DNA of 13,412 nt from Baffinella frigidus (GCA_026770585.1 MU646684.1:140695-154106), one strand, 5' to 3'; counted from the first letter of the stretch, positions 1 to 8,326 are shown. A program made the numbers and translations. The notes: generated by a model not told the origin, from the letters alone.

Positions 1-31
<31 letters not shown>
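1..31. repeat. Poly-G run at left contig end
   Basis: 31 consecutive G residues open the window and are followed directly by unique sequence. Together with the poly-C run at the other end, this suggests that assembly stopped in homopolymers. C-rich runs are common inside introns and Gly-rich coding DNA of this window, so the tract could be real; its length cannot be trusted. Confidence 0.9.
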
Positions 32-32
<1 letters not shown>

Positions 33-75
33 GAGCAGCGATTGACGCGAGGTGGTGAGGCGGCGTGTGTGCACC

Positions 76-530
76 GCAAACCCTCAACACCAAACCCTGA
101 ACCCTGAACCCTTCAAGCCTCAAGCCTAAAGTCTGGAGCCTGGACACTGGACCCTGAAACCTGAACCCTCAACCCATAGAGCCTAAAGCCTAACGCCCAA
201 CGCCTAACGCCTACAGCCTATAGCATGAACCCCAAACCCTGATCCCTGAACCCTGAAACCTGGTCCCTAACCCCTGAACCCCTAAACCCTGAACCCTGCA
301 CCCGTAAACCCTGGACCCTGAACTCGGAACCCTGAACACTAACCCCTGAATCATAATCCCTCAACCCTCAACCCTCAACCCTCAAACCTCAACCCTCAAC
401 CCTCAACCATGAACCCTGAACCCTGAAACCCTAAACCCTAAACCCTTAACACTAAACACCAAACCCTTAACCATGAACCATATAAATAAACTCAACCCTA
501 CACCCTTCACCCTTCACCCTACACCCTAAC
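76..530 (-). repeat. Degenerate telomere-like (TTTAGGG)n array, C-strand on plus
   Basis: The plus strand reads as 6-8-bp units of the type CCCTAAA, CCCTGAA and CCCTCAA, so the G-rich strand is the minus strand. The units are heavily diverged and interrupted (for example by ataaataaact near 483). On the gene models below this array lies in intron 3 of the minus-strand SDR gene, or downstream of it if the gene has no further exons there. I see no coding signal in it. Confidence 0.85.
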
Positions 531-611
531 CCACCGCTCCCTCCGCCCATCCAACCCCCGCCGCCGCCGCCCCCAACCCCGCCTCCGCCGTGGGCGAGGA
601 TGGGGCGCATC
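531..611 (-). pseudogene. Duplicated fragment of SDR exon 1 inside the telomere-like array
   Basis: This stretch aligns with 3070-3147, which is the Gly-rich linker region of SDR exon 1. By hand I count four mismatches and one 3-base insertion over about 78 aligned positions, in the same orientation as the gene. On the minus strand it would read M-R-P-I-L-A-H followed by a glycine-rich stretch, against M-S-P-I-L-A-H in the exon. The only length difference is one extra codon in the Gly tract. Telomere-like repeats abut both ends. It has no obvious splice sites of its own, so a relic of a partial duplication is more likely than a used exon. Confidence 0.75.
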
Positions 612-755
612 ATACACCCTGAAACCTTGAACCCTAAACACCAACCCCGAATCCCTTATCCCTTATCCCTAATCCCTCAACCATCAGCCCTCAACCCTCA
701 ATCCTCAACCCTTCACCCTCAACCCTCAATCCTACACCATAAACCATAAACCAGG
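612..755 (-). repeat. Telomere-like array, C-strand on plus (right part)
   Basis: CCCTAAA, CCCTCAA and CCTTATC-type units continue the left array after the exon-1 fragment and run up to the donor site of SDR exon 3. In the sense strand of the SDR gene they read TTTAGGG/TTGAGGG. They directly follow the donor GTATCC at 759-754. Confidence 0.8.
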
Positions 756-759
756 ATAC

Positions 760-3323
760 TTAGAGATGCCGTAGGGGGCCATCATGACGCCACCGTTGTT
801 GACGAGAAGATGGAGGCGCCCGCGCGTCACCCACATCACCTGAGCCAGACACCACACGCGTCATCCAACCGCCGAGCACGCATGGCCACACCATGGCCCG
901 AGACACGCCATGGTCGACGCGTAGAGATCGGTCGTGAGGGCGCTCATGGTTGCGACTGGTTGCAAGCACCAGACCGGCTTGGGTGCAAGTGTGGCTTTGG
1001 GGTTTCAGATTTGGGGTTGAGGGTTTGAGGTTTTGGGTGCAGGGTGTAGGGTGTAGGGGTTAAGGTTTAGGGATTAAGGTGTAGGGTAGGTTTAGGGGTT
1101 AAGGGTTCAGGGTGTAGGGTGTAGGGTGCAGGGTCTGGGATTCAGGGTTCATAGTTTGGGTTTGTGGGTTGTGGGTTTAGGGTTTAGGGTTTAGGGTTTA
1201 GGGTTCAGGGTTTAGGGTTTAGGGTTTAGGGTTCAGGGTTCAGGGTTCAGGGTTCAGGGTTTAGGGTTCAGGGTTCAGAGTTTTGGGTCTAAGGTTTAGG
1301 GTTCAGGGTTCAGGGATCAGGGTTCAGGGTTTGTGGTTCAGGTTTTAGAGTTTAGGGTTCAGGATTTATGGTTGAGGGTTGAGGGTTTAGGGCTCAGGGT
1401 TTAGGGTTTAGGTTTCAGGGTTTAGGATTTTGGGTTCAGGGTTTGGGGTTTGGGGTTTGGGGTTTTAGGGTTTAAGGTTCAAAGTGTGGGGTTTGAGGTA
1501 AAGGGTTTGGAGTTGAGGGTAACGGGTTTAGGGTTTAGGGTTGAGGTTTTAGGGTTTAAGGTTCAAAGTGTGGGGTTTGGGGTAAAGGGTTTGGAGTTGA
1601 GGGTAAAGGGTTTAGGGTTTAGGGTTGAGGGTTGAGGGTTTACAGAATCAGGGCTTGGGGTTGAGAGTTCAAGAATCTGGGCTTGAGGTTGACAGTTTAG
1701 GTTTTGGGGTGCAGGGTTCAGGGTGTAGGGTTTAGGTTTTAGGGTGTAGGGTTTAGGGTTTAGGGTGCAGGGTTTAGGTTTAGGTTGTAGGTTCCAGGGT
1801 TTAGGGTTTAGGATTTAGGGTTTGGGGTTTAGGGTTTAGGGTTTAGGGTTTAGGGTTTAGGGTTGAGGGTTGAGGGTTTGGGGTTTAGGGTTTAGGTTTT
1901 AGGTTTCAGAGTTTAGGTTTTAGGGTACAGGGTTTAGGGTTTAGGGTTCAGGGTTTAGGGTTTAGGGTGTAGGGTGTAGGGTTTAGGGTTCAGGGTTTAG
2001 GTTTCAGGGTTCAGGGTTTAAGGCTTAGGGTCTAGGCTCTAGGGTTTAGGGTTCAGGGTTCGGGGTTCAGGGTTTAGGGTTCAGGATTCAGGGTTCAGGG
2101 CTCATGGTTCAGGGTTTAGGGTTTAGGGTTTAGGGTTGAGGGTTTAGGGTTCAGGGCTTAGGGTTCAGGGTTTAGGGTGTAGGGTTCAGAATTTATGGTG
2201 TAGGGTTCAGGGGTTCTTGGTTTCAGGGTTTGGAGTTTGGAGTTTGGGGTTTGGGGTTTAGGGTTTAGGGTTTAGGGTTTAGGGTTTAGGGTTTAGGGAT
2301 TAGGGTTTAGGGTTTAGGGTTTAGGGTTTTATGGTGTGGGGTTTACGGTTACGGTGGCAAGGTTTGGGAGCTGCGGCTCGGAAGAGAGTGCAGGCAGGGA
2401 TGCCGGGAGGGAGGCAGACCTGCCGCGAGAAGGAGAAGACAGAGTCCAGGTCGCTCAGGTCAAGCTGCCGGAGCTGGACGCGCGCCTTGCCGTTCCCGTC
2501 ACGTTCGACTGACGTTCGGATGCTCTCGAGCGCCGCCTCGCCGCGCGTCACGTTCCGGCACCCCAGCGTCACGTGCCACCCCTTCCGTGCCAGCTCCCTG
2601 GCTGTCTCCAGCCCGATCCCTGCTCCACCCATCGCGCCCATCTAGCTCAGCCCCGAATCCCCGCTGAGCGCACGCTCCTCGGGACATCATTCTCACCCAG
2701 AGGGCTCCTCCTCAAGTCCGAATCGCCACCAGAGCGACACTCGCGTCAACGTGCCCGCGAGACGCTGGCTTCAACAACCCGGCCGAATCGAGGCTGAGAT
2801 TGGGGTAAAGTGGCAGCGTGGGGTTGCGAAGGGGCGAGAGAGCACCTGAGTTTGCGCCGGTGACAACGGCATGGCGCAAGCGTCTTTCTCCCCAGACATC
2901 TGGGATGTCGTCTGCTGAATAGTCAACACCGAACGCGCCCCCCGGAACCCCCCCACCCCGCAGTCGCTCCATCTCCCCATCCCGCTCCTCGTCCTGCTCC
3001 TGAGGCCCAACTGGCACAGCCGCGAGCAGCCCGGTAGCCCCCCCGCTTTCATCCCCGTCACCCCCCCCCCCACCGCCCCCTCCGCCCATCCGACCCCCGC
3101 CGCCGCCGCCAACCCCGCCCCCGCCGTGGGCGAGGATGGGGCTCATCGCGAGTTTGGGGCGGACCGCACCGAATTGTCGATGCCTGCTCAAGTGCGGGCG
3201 CGGTACTCCTCGAATCAAGGGCGCTGCCCCGCCAAAGAACGCGTCGCACGGAGCCACAACCGCCCCTAGAACTGCGGCGGAGAGGAGCACAGCGCGGCCG
3301 CACCCCCTCATCGCTCCCACCAT
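760..3323 (-). CDS. Plastid-targeted short-chain dehydrogenase/reductase (RDH/TIC32-like), 3' end missing
   Basis: NAD(P)-binding Rossmann-fold oxidoreductase; substrate unknown. Exons on the minus strand: 3323-2846, 2619-2420 and 839-760, with introns of phase 1, 0 and 2. The joined protein shows TGANSGIGLETARELARKG at residues 155-173, the cofactor-binding TGxxxGIG motif. Next come a CRN motif, QLDLSDLDS, and LLVNNGGVMMAPYG, the SDR NNAG region with Ala replaced by Gly. Spacing between these blocks matches retinol-dehydrogenase-like SDRs, which supports the splicing. Residues 1-28 form a signal peptide (hydrophobic AVLLSAAVLGAVVAPCDA). Phe29 (FFGG) follows the predicted cut, as in ASAFAP-type complex-plastid targeting. 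A transit-like stretch and a Gly-rich linker (67-89) precede the enzyme domain. The catalytic YxxxK half is not in the window. Met5 is an alternative start. It is not protochlorophyllide reductase, whose motifs differ. Confidence 0.85.
840..1009 (-). other. Unique 3' end of SDR intron 2
   Basis: About 170 bases of non-repetitive, GC-rich sequence between the G-rich array and SDR exon 3. It ends (minus strand) in CTGGCTCAG, the acceptor that starts exon 3 at 839. A short ORF spans it, but the SDR alignment needs no extra residues between exons 2 and 3. I therefore regard it as intron sequence. Confidence 0.6.
1010..2335 (+). repeat. Long degenerate telomere-like (TTTAGGG)n array
   Basis: About 1.3 kb of plus-strand 7-bp units: TTTAGGG with variants TTCAGGG, TTGAGGG and TGTAGGG. 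There are near-perfect runs at about 1176-1210, 1832-1863 and 2253-2333. It contains a longer internal direct duplication of 'gtttaaggttcaaagtgtggggtttg' type at about 1469-1528 and 1553-1612. It fills most of intron 2 of the SDR gene, so the transcript carries the CCCUAAA strand. Many GGG tracts make the plus strand a candidate for G-quadruplexes. Short ORFs in it (such as 1450-1635) are repeat translations. Confidence 0.95.
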
Positions 3324-3483
3324 GGACTTGCAGAAGGTTGTGAGCCTGATGAACACACGTCCATCTATTGCCTTGAAAAATCTGACCCTACGATAGGGAA
3401 TCCGTAGGGGCATAGGAAAAGCAACTAAACGGACATGACTCTCATCCAAGCTCGGTTCCTCCCGAGGTCCGAAACCTGAAAGG
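3324..3483. promoter_or_regulatory. Divergent intergenic region, probable shared promoter
   Basis: Only 160 bases separate the start codon of the minus-strand SDR gene from that of the plus-strand Mpv17-family gene, so both promoters and 5' UTRs must lie here or overlap the coding exons. No TATA box is evident. The middle is relatively AT-rich (ctacgatagggaatccgtag, near 3388-3407). The assignment is inferred from gene arrangement. Confidence 0.5.
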
Positions 3484-6054
3484 ATGAACGCTATGAGCGC
3501 AGCCGCGCGGCGGGCGCACGTCTCGTTCGCTGTCATGCGCCAGCAGCTCCCGGCCTCCTTTAAACGGTACCGGCATCGTCCCGTCCCGCCCCGTGCTGCC
3601 CCCTCCAGTCCAGCCGACGAGCCAACATCCGAGACTAATCCCGAGATGGTTGTTGGGCCGCAGCTTCTCGACTGGCGCGGCAGCGGCAGGATCGGGCGGG
3701 GGGCTTCTGGCGTTCGCGCAAGCGTGAGTGCCGTGCCCCCCTCCACCAGAACACGGAGCTTGTGTTTCCCTGAATTCGTTTGGGAAGTTGACGAGTGGTT
3801 CCGATCTGGCCGCAGGAACCCCTTCGTGACGCAGCTGGGAGTAAGCACAGTCAAGACGGGGGCGGCAGATATCCTGACGCAAACTACGGTATGACATCCT
3901 CCGAGATCAACTTTGTGCACACCACGTCATTCAGTGTGCTCCGTGTGCAGCATCTCAGCGCGAGGTTTTGTTGGCAGGTGGAGGGCAAGGGGTTCTGGGA
4001 GATTGACTGGAAGCGCAATATGGTCTTCGTCCTCTTCGGCGCCGCGTATCTGGGTGGCTTTCAGTATTGGATCCAGGTCTGAGCCTCTTCCTCATGAAAA
4101 GATGTGTGAGTTGCTCGAATCGATCAAATCAAGGCCACGCAAGACCAAGACAGTCCCGTGGGCGAGAGAGGTCCCCGTGGAGAGCAGAGCATCATACGCG
4201 AATGTGTAGACAAAGAGGAAACGCATCCCCCAGATGTGTGGTCGGAGCATGAGGGCCAGAACCGAAAAAGTCAATCAGTGCGCCGTTGGGAGGCTCGGTG
4301 GCCGGACGGACCTTGCACTGAGCATTGCTGCCCTCGAAAGCCTTTCGACGAATCCGGCGAGCTCGATACCGGACACAAGGCTAAGATCAGCGATCCACAG
4401 CTTGCTACGGCTCTACAACCTAGACGCGTGGATCCGGACACTGATGGTGTGAGGAGACTCGGAGAGTGACGGGTGTCTGTCTCCTGTTCGCAGGTGAACA
4501 TGTTCCGCAAGTGGTTCCCGGGGATGGATCGCTTCGCCAACTCGACCATGGCCCAGAAACTCAAGGACGTACGCTCCCCCTCCCCGCTCGAATCTCTTCA
4601 ACAGACCGGATGTATCAAAGAGATGGTAGCTGACTCTCCAGCGGAGGGGGGCTTGTTTCGTGAGACGTTGGATGGTATGTGGGGGTTGAAAACTGATGGA
4701 GTAGTGACGTGGGGTTGGTGTGGCGCAGGGACCGGGGATGTTGAGCGCAGCGAAGCAGGTGTGCTTCGACGTGTTCGTGCATCTTCCCTTCATGTACTTC
4801 CCGGTGTTCTACTCGGTGAAGGAGAGTGTGCAGGGCTCGTCGTGGAACCCCGTCGACTGGGTCAAGGACGGCTGCACCAAGTCTCTCCCCGCCCCCTCCT
4901 CCTTGGGGGTTTGCGGCTGAGGCTTCTGGGGATGGGGTCCAAGGTGGAGTGCAGTTGTAGGGCTTAGGGTTGACGGGAGTAGGGTTGAAGATGAAGGGTT
5001 GAAGGTTTGCAGACGCTGCCTGTCTTGCAGCGCACCCCCCTCCCTGGCAGCCAGTGGCTAGCCAACCCTCCGGTGCTAGCTGCCACTGTCCACCTTCCAC
5101 CGCATGCCTCCCCAACGCAGCATTCATCCGACACACCAACTCTACTCTAGGGCCTCGACGCAGCCGCCCCACACCCAGTCGCCTCTCTCCAGGAGCCTCT
5201 CTCTCGAGAACGCATGGCGCGAGGTCGCTACCGCAGCCAAACCAGAGAGCTCACCACCCATTCCCCGGACAGGTACTACAACAACTTCGCCAAGGATTTC
5301 CAAGTCATGTTCACGGTCCGTGCCCAACCTCCTTCTCAGAGTATCCTCTCAATTCAGAATCTTGCCAATCCCCAAAATTTGCCAAACCCGGGCCAGCTCC
5401 GGCAATCACTCGAGACCACCAACTCAAGGCGTACATTCTGTTTCGTCGGTTGCATCCTCATTATGACACTCACGTGTAAGGCTGACATTGTGTTTCGGAT
5501 TGGGCGCAGCTGTGGGCCCCGGCGGACGTGGTGCTCTTCTCGCTCCCGATGTGGCTCCGCATGCCGTCTGTCCCCCGCCCCTCCCCGCAATCCTGCCGCC
5601 ATGCTCACCATGCACCCCTCCTCTCCTGAATCCTTCCGGCATGCACCCCACCCCACGTGGAGTTCCAAATTGCCAAAACGTAGCCTGGAACTGGCTCTGT
5701 CAAGCTGTCTCACTGACTGGCAAGCGATGGGAGTCAGCACGCAAGAGTCGTGAATGGCGGGGTTGCTCGCGCAGGGGGCGGCATATGGTGAGCTTCGGGT
5801 GGACTGCCTACCTCTCCTTCCTCCGCGGCGGTGCCCAGGTCCACGCCCCCGCCACTCCGGAGTGTCTTCTCGCTCCCCAAATGTGGTTGCCATGGGGCTG
5901 CCCCATGTGGTGTTTCCCGTACAGACCACCAGCCTCTCGCCCCCTTCTGCCGCAGAAACCGTCTGGGACCAGCAGGAATGGATACCTGTCGCCTCAAAAC
6001 CGCGACGTTTGGCGGGTGCGTTTTGCCAAGGTGTTGGATGCACTAGGTTGCTAG
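3484..6054 (+). CDS. Mpv17/PMP22-family membrane protein, eight exons
   Basis: Small organellar (mitochondrial, peroxisomal or plastid) inner-membrane protein; Mpv17 relatives are linked to channel activity and organelle maintenance. Exons: 3484-3888, 3978-4076, 4494-4568, 4729-4880, 5273-5315, 5510-5565, 5775-5838, 5956-6054. They join to 993 nt (330 residues plus stop) with consistent phases 0,0,0,2,0,2,0. Family features in order are NPFVTQLGVSTVKTGAADILTQ (about 112-133, the family's NP-T...K-GD/AD--Q start), an arginine/aspartate-flanked membrane segment (145-168), a second membrane segment (203-223) and YYNNFAKDF (245-253). Then come LWAPADVVLFSLPMWLRMP (259-277), equivalent to the conserved W-P-x-NF-x-P-x-R signature, and HMVSFGWTAYLSFL (281-294), equivalent to W-x-x-YLS. 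The N-terminal ~100 residues are an Arg/Ser/Pro-rich extension of unknown role; Met18 is an alternative start. Exon 8 rests on splice sites only. Confidence 0.85.
4950..5010 (+). repeat. Short telomere-like tract in Mpv17-family intron 4
   Basis: Degenerate units (tagggcttagggttga, agtagggttgaag, aagggttgaagg) lie inside intron 4 (4881-5272). They have the same orientation and style as the 1010-2335 array, on a much smaller scale. Confidence 0.65.
5839..5955 (+). other. Mpv17-family intron 7, stop-free and a multiple of three
   Basis: This 117-base interval starts GTCCAC and ends GCCGCAG. It can be read through in the gene's own frame without a stop, which would add 39 residues. It is called an intron because it has good splice signals and a C-rich start like its neighbours. 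A retained form would also be a valid protein. Confidence 0.5.
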
Positions 6055-6660
6055 ACCGTGGTGCGGCCTGCGAGGCTCGTTGCGCGGTTAGACAGTGGTG
6101 TTGCGCAAGACCACCACTCTTTCGTCGGGCGACGTGTCGCCGTGGTTTAGGTTTCAGACGTTGGACTTTGGGATGTGGACTTTAGACTTTAGGCTTCGGG
6201 GTGGTGTTGCGTCTGACGTGAGACACACCACTGTTGGCGAAGCAGGTGGAGGCGCCCAAGAAGGATTGAGTGCCGCGCGGAGGGAGCAGCACCAGCGCCC
6301 AGTCAGTAGACAAATGTGATCACGGACCCTAGGATGGTCCCGCCTCACAGACAGAGCGTGCCACGCCGCGACGAGCTCCCGCCAACGCTAGCCACTTTCT
6401 CGCTGCCAGCAGCATCGCGGAGGGTCGACGCCTCGGAGACCACTCTCGAGCGGAAAATGAATCGCAAGAGAGCGCAACGCCCGCCCGGGGGGGCAACTGT
6501 TTTCTGCTGCGGCCGACGGGCTCCGCACGCGTAACTCAGTACCAGCACTGACTTTCATGGAAGCATTTCGTGCTGCCAACGTTCGAAAGGGGCAGAACCA
6601 ATCCCGCCAGGCGATGCTCACCACCCAAAGCATGACAACCATGCCAGACTGCTCCATTAT
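6055..6660. other. Intergenic region downstream of the Mpv17-family gene
   Basis: I see no supportable gene. It contains the 3' UTR of the upstream gene, a small hairpin (AGTGGTG at 6094-6100 with CACCACT at 6112-6118) and a very degenerate TTTAGG/CTTTAGA tract at about 6145-6200. The ORFs that cross it on both strands lack recognisable motifs and look like shadows in GC-rich DNA. Confidence 0.5.
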
Positions 6661-6761
6661 CCCTCAAGTGGCGGTGCGGTCAAAATTGACCGCCAAGAGG
6701 TCCGAGGCAGGTCCTAGATGGCCCCACGGTAGGGCGTATGAGCCTACTCGCCGCTTGAGGG
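6661..6761 (+). mobile_element. MITE-like inverted-repeat element, copy 1
   Basis: A 101-bp element with terminal inverted repeats CCCTCAAG/CTTGAGGG, imperfect further inward (GTGGCGG/CCGC). It contains an internal hairpin gcggtcaa-aa-ttgaccgc at 6676-6693. It matches copy 2 (7268-7365) in reverse orientation, most strongly over GGCAGGTCCTAG and ACGGTAGGGCGTATGAGCCT. No convincing target-site duplication flanks it beyond AT. It has no coding capacity, so it would need a transposase from elsewhere. Confidence 0.75.
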
Positions 6762-7267
6762 ATGCACAACACACCACCCTCAGCCTGAGGAGAAAGCAAC
6801 GAAACGCTAAGGACGGGGCCCGTGTCTGCGCGAGGCTTGCCCCCAGCCAACAGCCAACCGACTGGACAGAGGCCGCAGGTTCAGAAAGGCGCATCTCTTA
6901 ACACTGCAACCTAGGCTGATAACCTTACAGTGTAGGTGCCTTGAGCGCCTAGAAACCACCGGGCAGCGGGCCGGGGGCTCCCGAGACACAGAGTGAGAGT
7001 GTCGCTGTGAGGCGTGTGCTGGTGACAAAGAGGAAAGAGACACGAGACCGTTGATCCAGCAGGAGAATTCCAGATCAAACAACTGACCCCCTTCTAGAAG
7101 TCTGGCAGAGTACGTTACTGTCTGTGACTAGCCTTCTCTGTGTCCGAAGGCTCTAGCCACATGGGGGCTGACGAAAAGAAAAAATCCACTCCAAAACAGA
7201 GTCATGTTCAGCCACACAGATCTAAAATAAATTCACTTAGCAAAGTTGACTTGAAACACCGGACTAT
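6762..7267. other. Spacer between the two MITE copies
   Basis: About 500 bases without a recognisable gene or RNA. GC content falls towards the right, with oligo-A tracts near 7174-7185. ORFs here have no family resemblance that I can see. Confidence 0.45.
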
Positions 7268-7365
7268 CCCTTAAGTGACCAGTAGGCTCATACGCCCTAC
7301 CGTAGGGCCCTAGGACCTGCCTAGGGCTTCCACGGGCGATTATTTACCCGTTGGCCACTTAAGGG
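7268..7365 (-). mobile_element. MITE-like inverted-repeat element, copy 2
   Basis: A 98-bp element with terminal inverted repeats CCCTTAAGTG.CC/GG.CACTTAAGGG, in inverse orientation to copy 1. The internal block AGGCTCATACGCCCTACCGT is shared with the reverse complement of copy 1. The flanking CTAT at 7264-7267 and CTAT at 7366-7369 form a possible 4-bp target-site duplication. A copy of the ~88-bp repeat begins right after it, so it may have landed in an older repeat. Confidence 0.75.
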
Positions 7366-7371
7366 CTATCA

Positions 7372-7440
7372 GCATGGCCTTTCTGGAGGATAAGTTTCGG
7401 TGTCCGCCTATGTTGGAAGCACGAAGAACCTAAAGGACCT
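7372..7440 (+). repeat. ~88-bp dispersed repeat, plus-oriented copy
   Basis: The sequence AGCATGGCCTTTCTG..GGTGTCCGCCTATGTTGG..AAGAACCTAAAGGACCT matches, over its whole length, the reverse complement of the tandem units at 8571-8910. It is thus a distant inverted copy of that family. Confidence 0.75.
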
Positions 7441-7479
7441 AATCCGTTTCAGTGAATCTAACACAATACAAGGCACTAA

Positions 7480-8240
7480 ATGAATGTGGCACTCGGGGTT
7501 TGTAGCTTTCAAGGGGGTGCAGCGTTGAAAGAACAAACACACCAAACCACTACTTCCAAAAAAACAATCAAAAGAATGTTTTTTTAAACAATCAAAAGAC
7601 GGACCTTTTTCCCGCCAGTTGTGAGCGGTCCTATTACCAAGAGAGATGTGGGACAGTTGGCTTTTTTCACGCTAAAAAAAGGCACCAGTGCTGTCGGGCG
7701 TGCTCGTGCAATCGTTATTTCGATGATCATCAATTTGATGATGGGCATAGAGGGCCTTTGTTTCAGGCCATGAAAGAATGTTGTGGTGTGAGGCACAGAA
7801 ATCTGAGATTTGACGTTCTTTCACAAAAGAGGGGAGATGGAAATATTTATTTAAAAAAGATAATGCAAAGTAGGTTATGATACAGCTTCAACGTTTTCTG
7901 ACTGGGATTTTTTCTTCTTTTTCTTACAGGGTTCTTGATTGAAACTAGCAAAAACTTTTAACAGGAGTCCAGCTCTGCTTGAGTAAAAAGTGGTTTGACC
8001 AAAAAAAAAATGGTTGCATTTTGGAAGTTGACAAGTTGTTGCCCTCAAATTTTTTTATGCAAGTGTTTTATGTCGATGTCGAACCAATTTTACCCAGGCT
8101 TAGGGGAAATCACGAATGAAAGAGGGGAATCACAAAAATAACAATATAAAGTTGGATGTAAAATCAAAATAGCTCCAAATGTGTCGACAAGAACGACAAA
8201 AGTTTGAAACGAGAAAAGGAGCTTTGCGTGCATGGGATAC
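7480..8240. other. AT-rich island without a supported gene
   Basis: This stretch is clearly more AT-rich than the rest of the window. It has many A and T homopolymers (for example 7556-7562, 7581-7586, 7674-7680, 8001-8010, 8049-8056). A minus-strand ORF at 7584-7796 (70 residues, basic, with a hydrophobic stretch IIKLMIIEITIA) shows no motif I recognise and is weak. The base composition differs from the coding DNA on both sides. This suggests inserted or decayed mobile DNA, but no terminal structure is visible. Confidence 0.5.
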
Positions 8241-8244
8241 TTTG

Positions 8245-8326
8245 TTCTACACCGGGGGGACTGATGTGAACCGAAAGGAAGCATGGCATTTTTGCAGGGG
8301 TTCCGGTGTCCGCCTATGGTTGGGGA
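8245..8326 (+). repeat. ~88-bp dispersed repeat, left arm of inverted pair
   Basis: ACACCGGGGGGACTGATGTG, CCGAAAGGAAGCATGG and GTTCCGGTGTCCGCCTATG match the reverse complement of 8829-8910 almost end to end, with a few substitutions and a 4-base gap. The two arms are about 500 bases apart. Confidence 0.8.

Noticed and set aside
1450-1635. 61-residue plus-strand ORF rich in GF/GLGFRV repeats
   Set aside because: It is a translation of the 7-bp minisatellite, which gives periodic peptides in any stop-free frame.
1-2335. True chromosome end (telomere)
   Set aside because: The repeats are strongly degenerate, occur in both orientations, contain gene fragments and an SDR exon, and do not reach the window end as a clean array.
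760-2619. Protochlorophyllide oxidoreductase as identity of the SDR
   Set aside because: POR has a different cofactor-loop and CNA motif; TGANSGIGLETARELA and VNNGG fit RDH/TIC32-like SDRs better.
2712-3920. 402-residue minus-strand ORF as one uninterrupted gene
   Set aside because: It covers the intergenic region and both sides of the SDR exon 1. The SDR motif breaks off exactly at a donor and resumes in another frame at 2619, so the long ORF is chance openness in GC-rich DNA.
4092-4274. 60-residue hydrophobic minus-strand ORF
   Set aside because: It lies inside intron 2 of the Mpv17-family gene, antisense, with no recognisable family.
7584-7796. 70-residue minus-strand ORF in the AT-rich island
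   Set aside because: No motif, no homologue recognised, and no neighbouring exon with matching splice signals; ORFs of this length are expected by chance.
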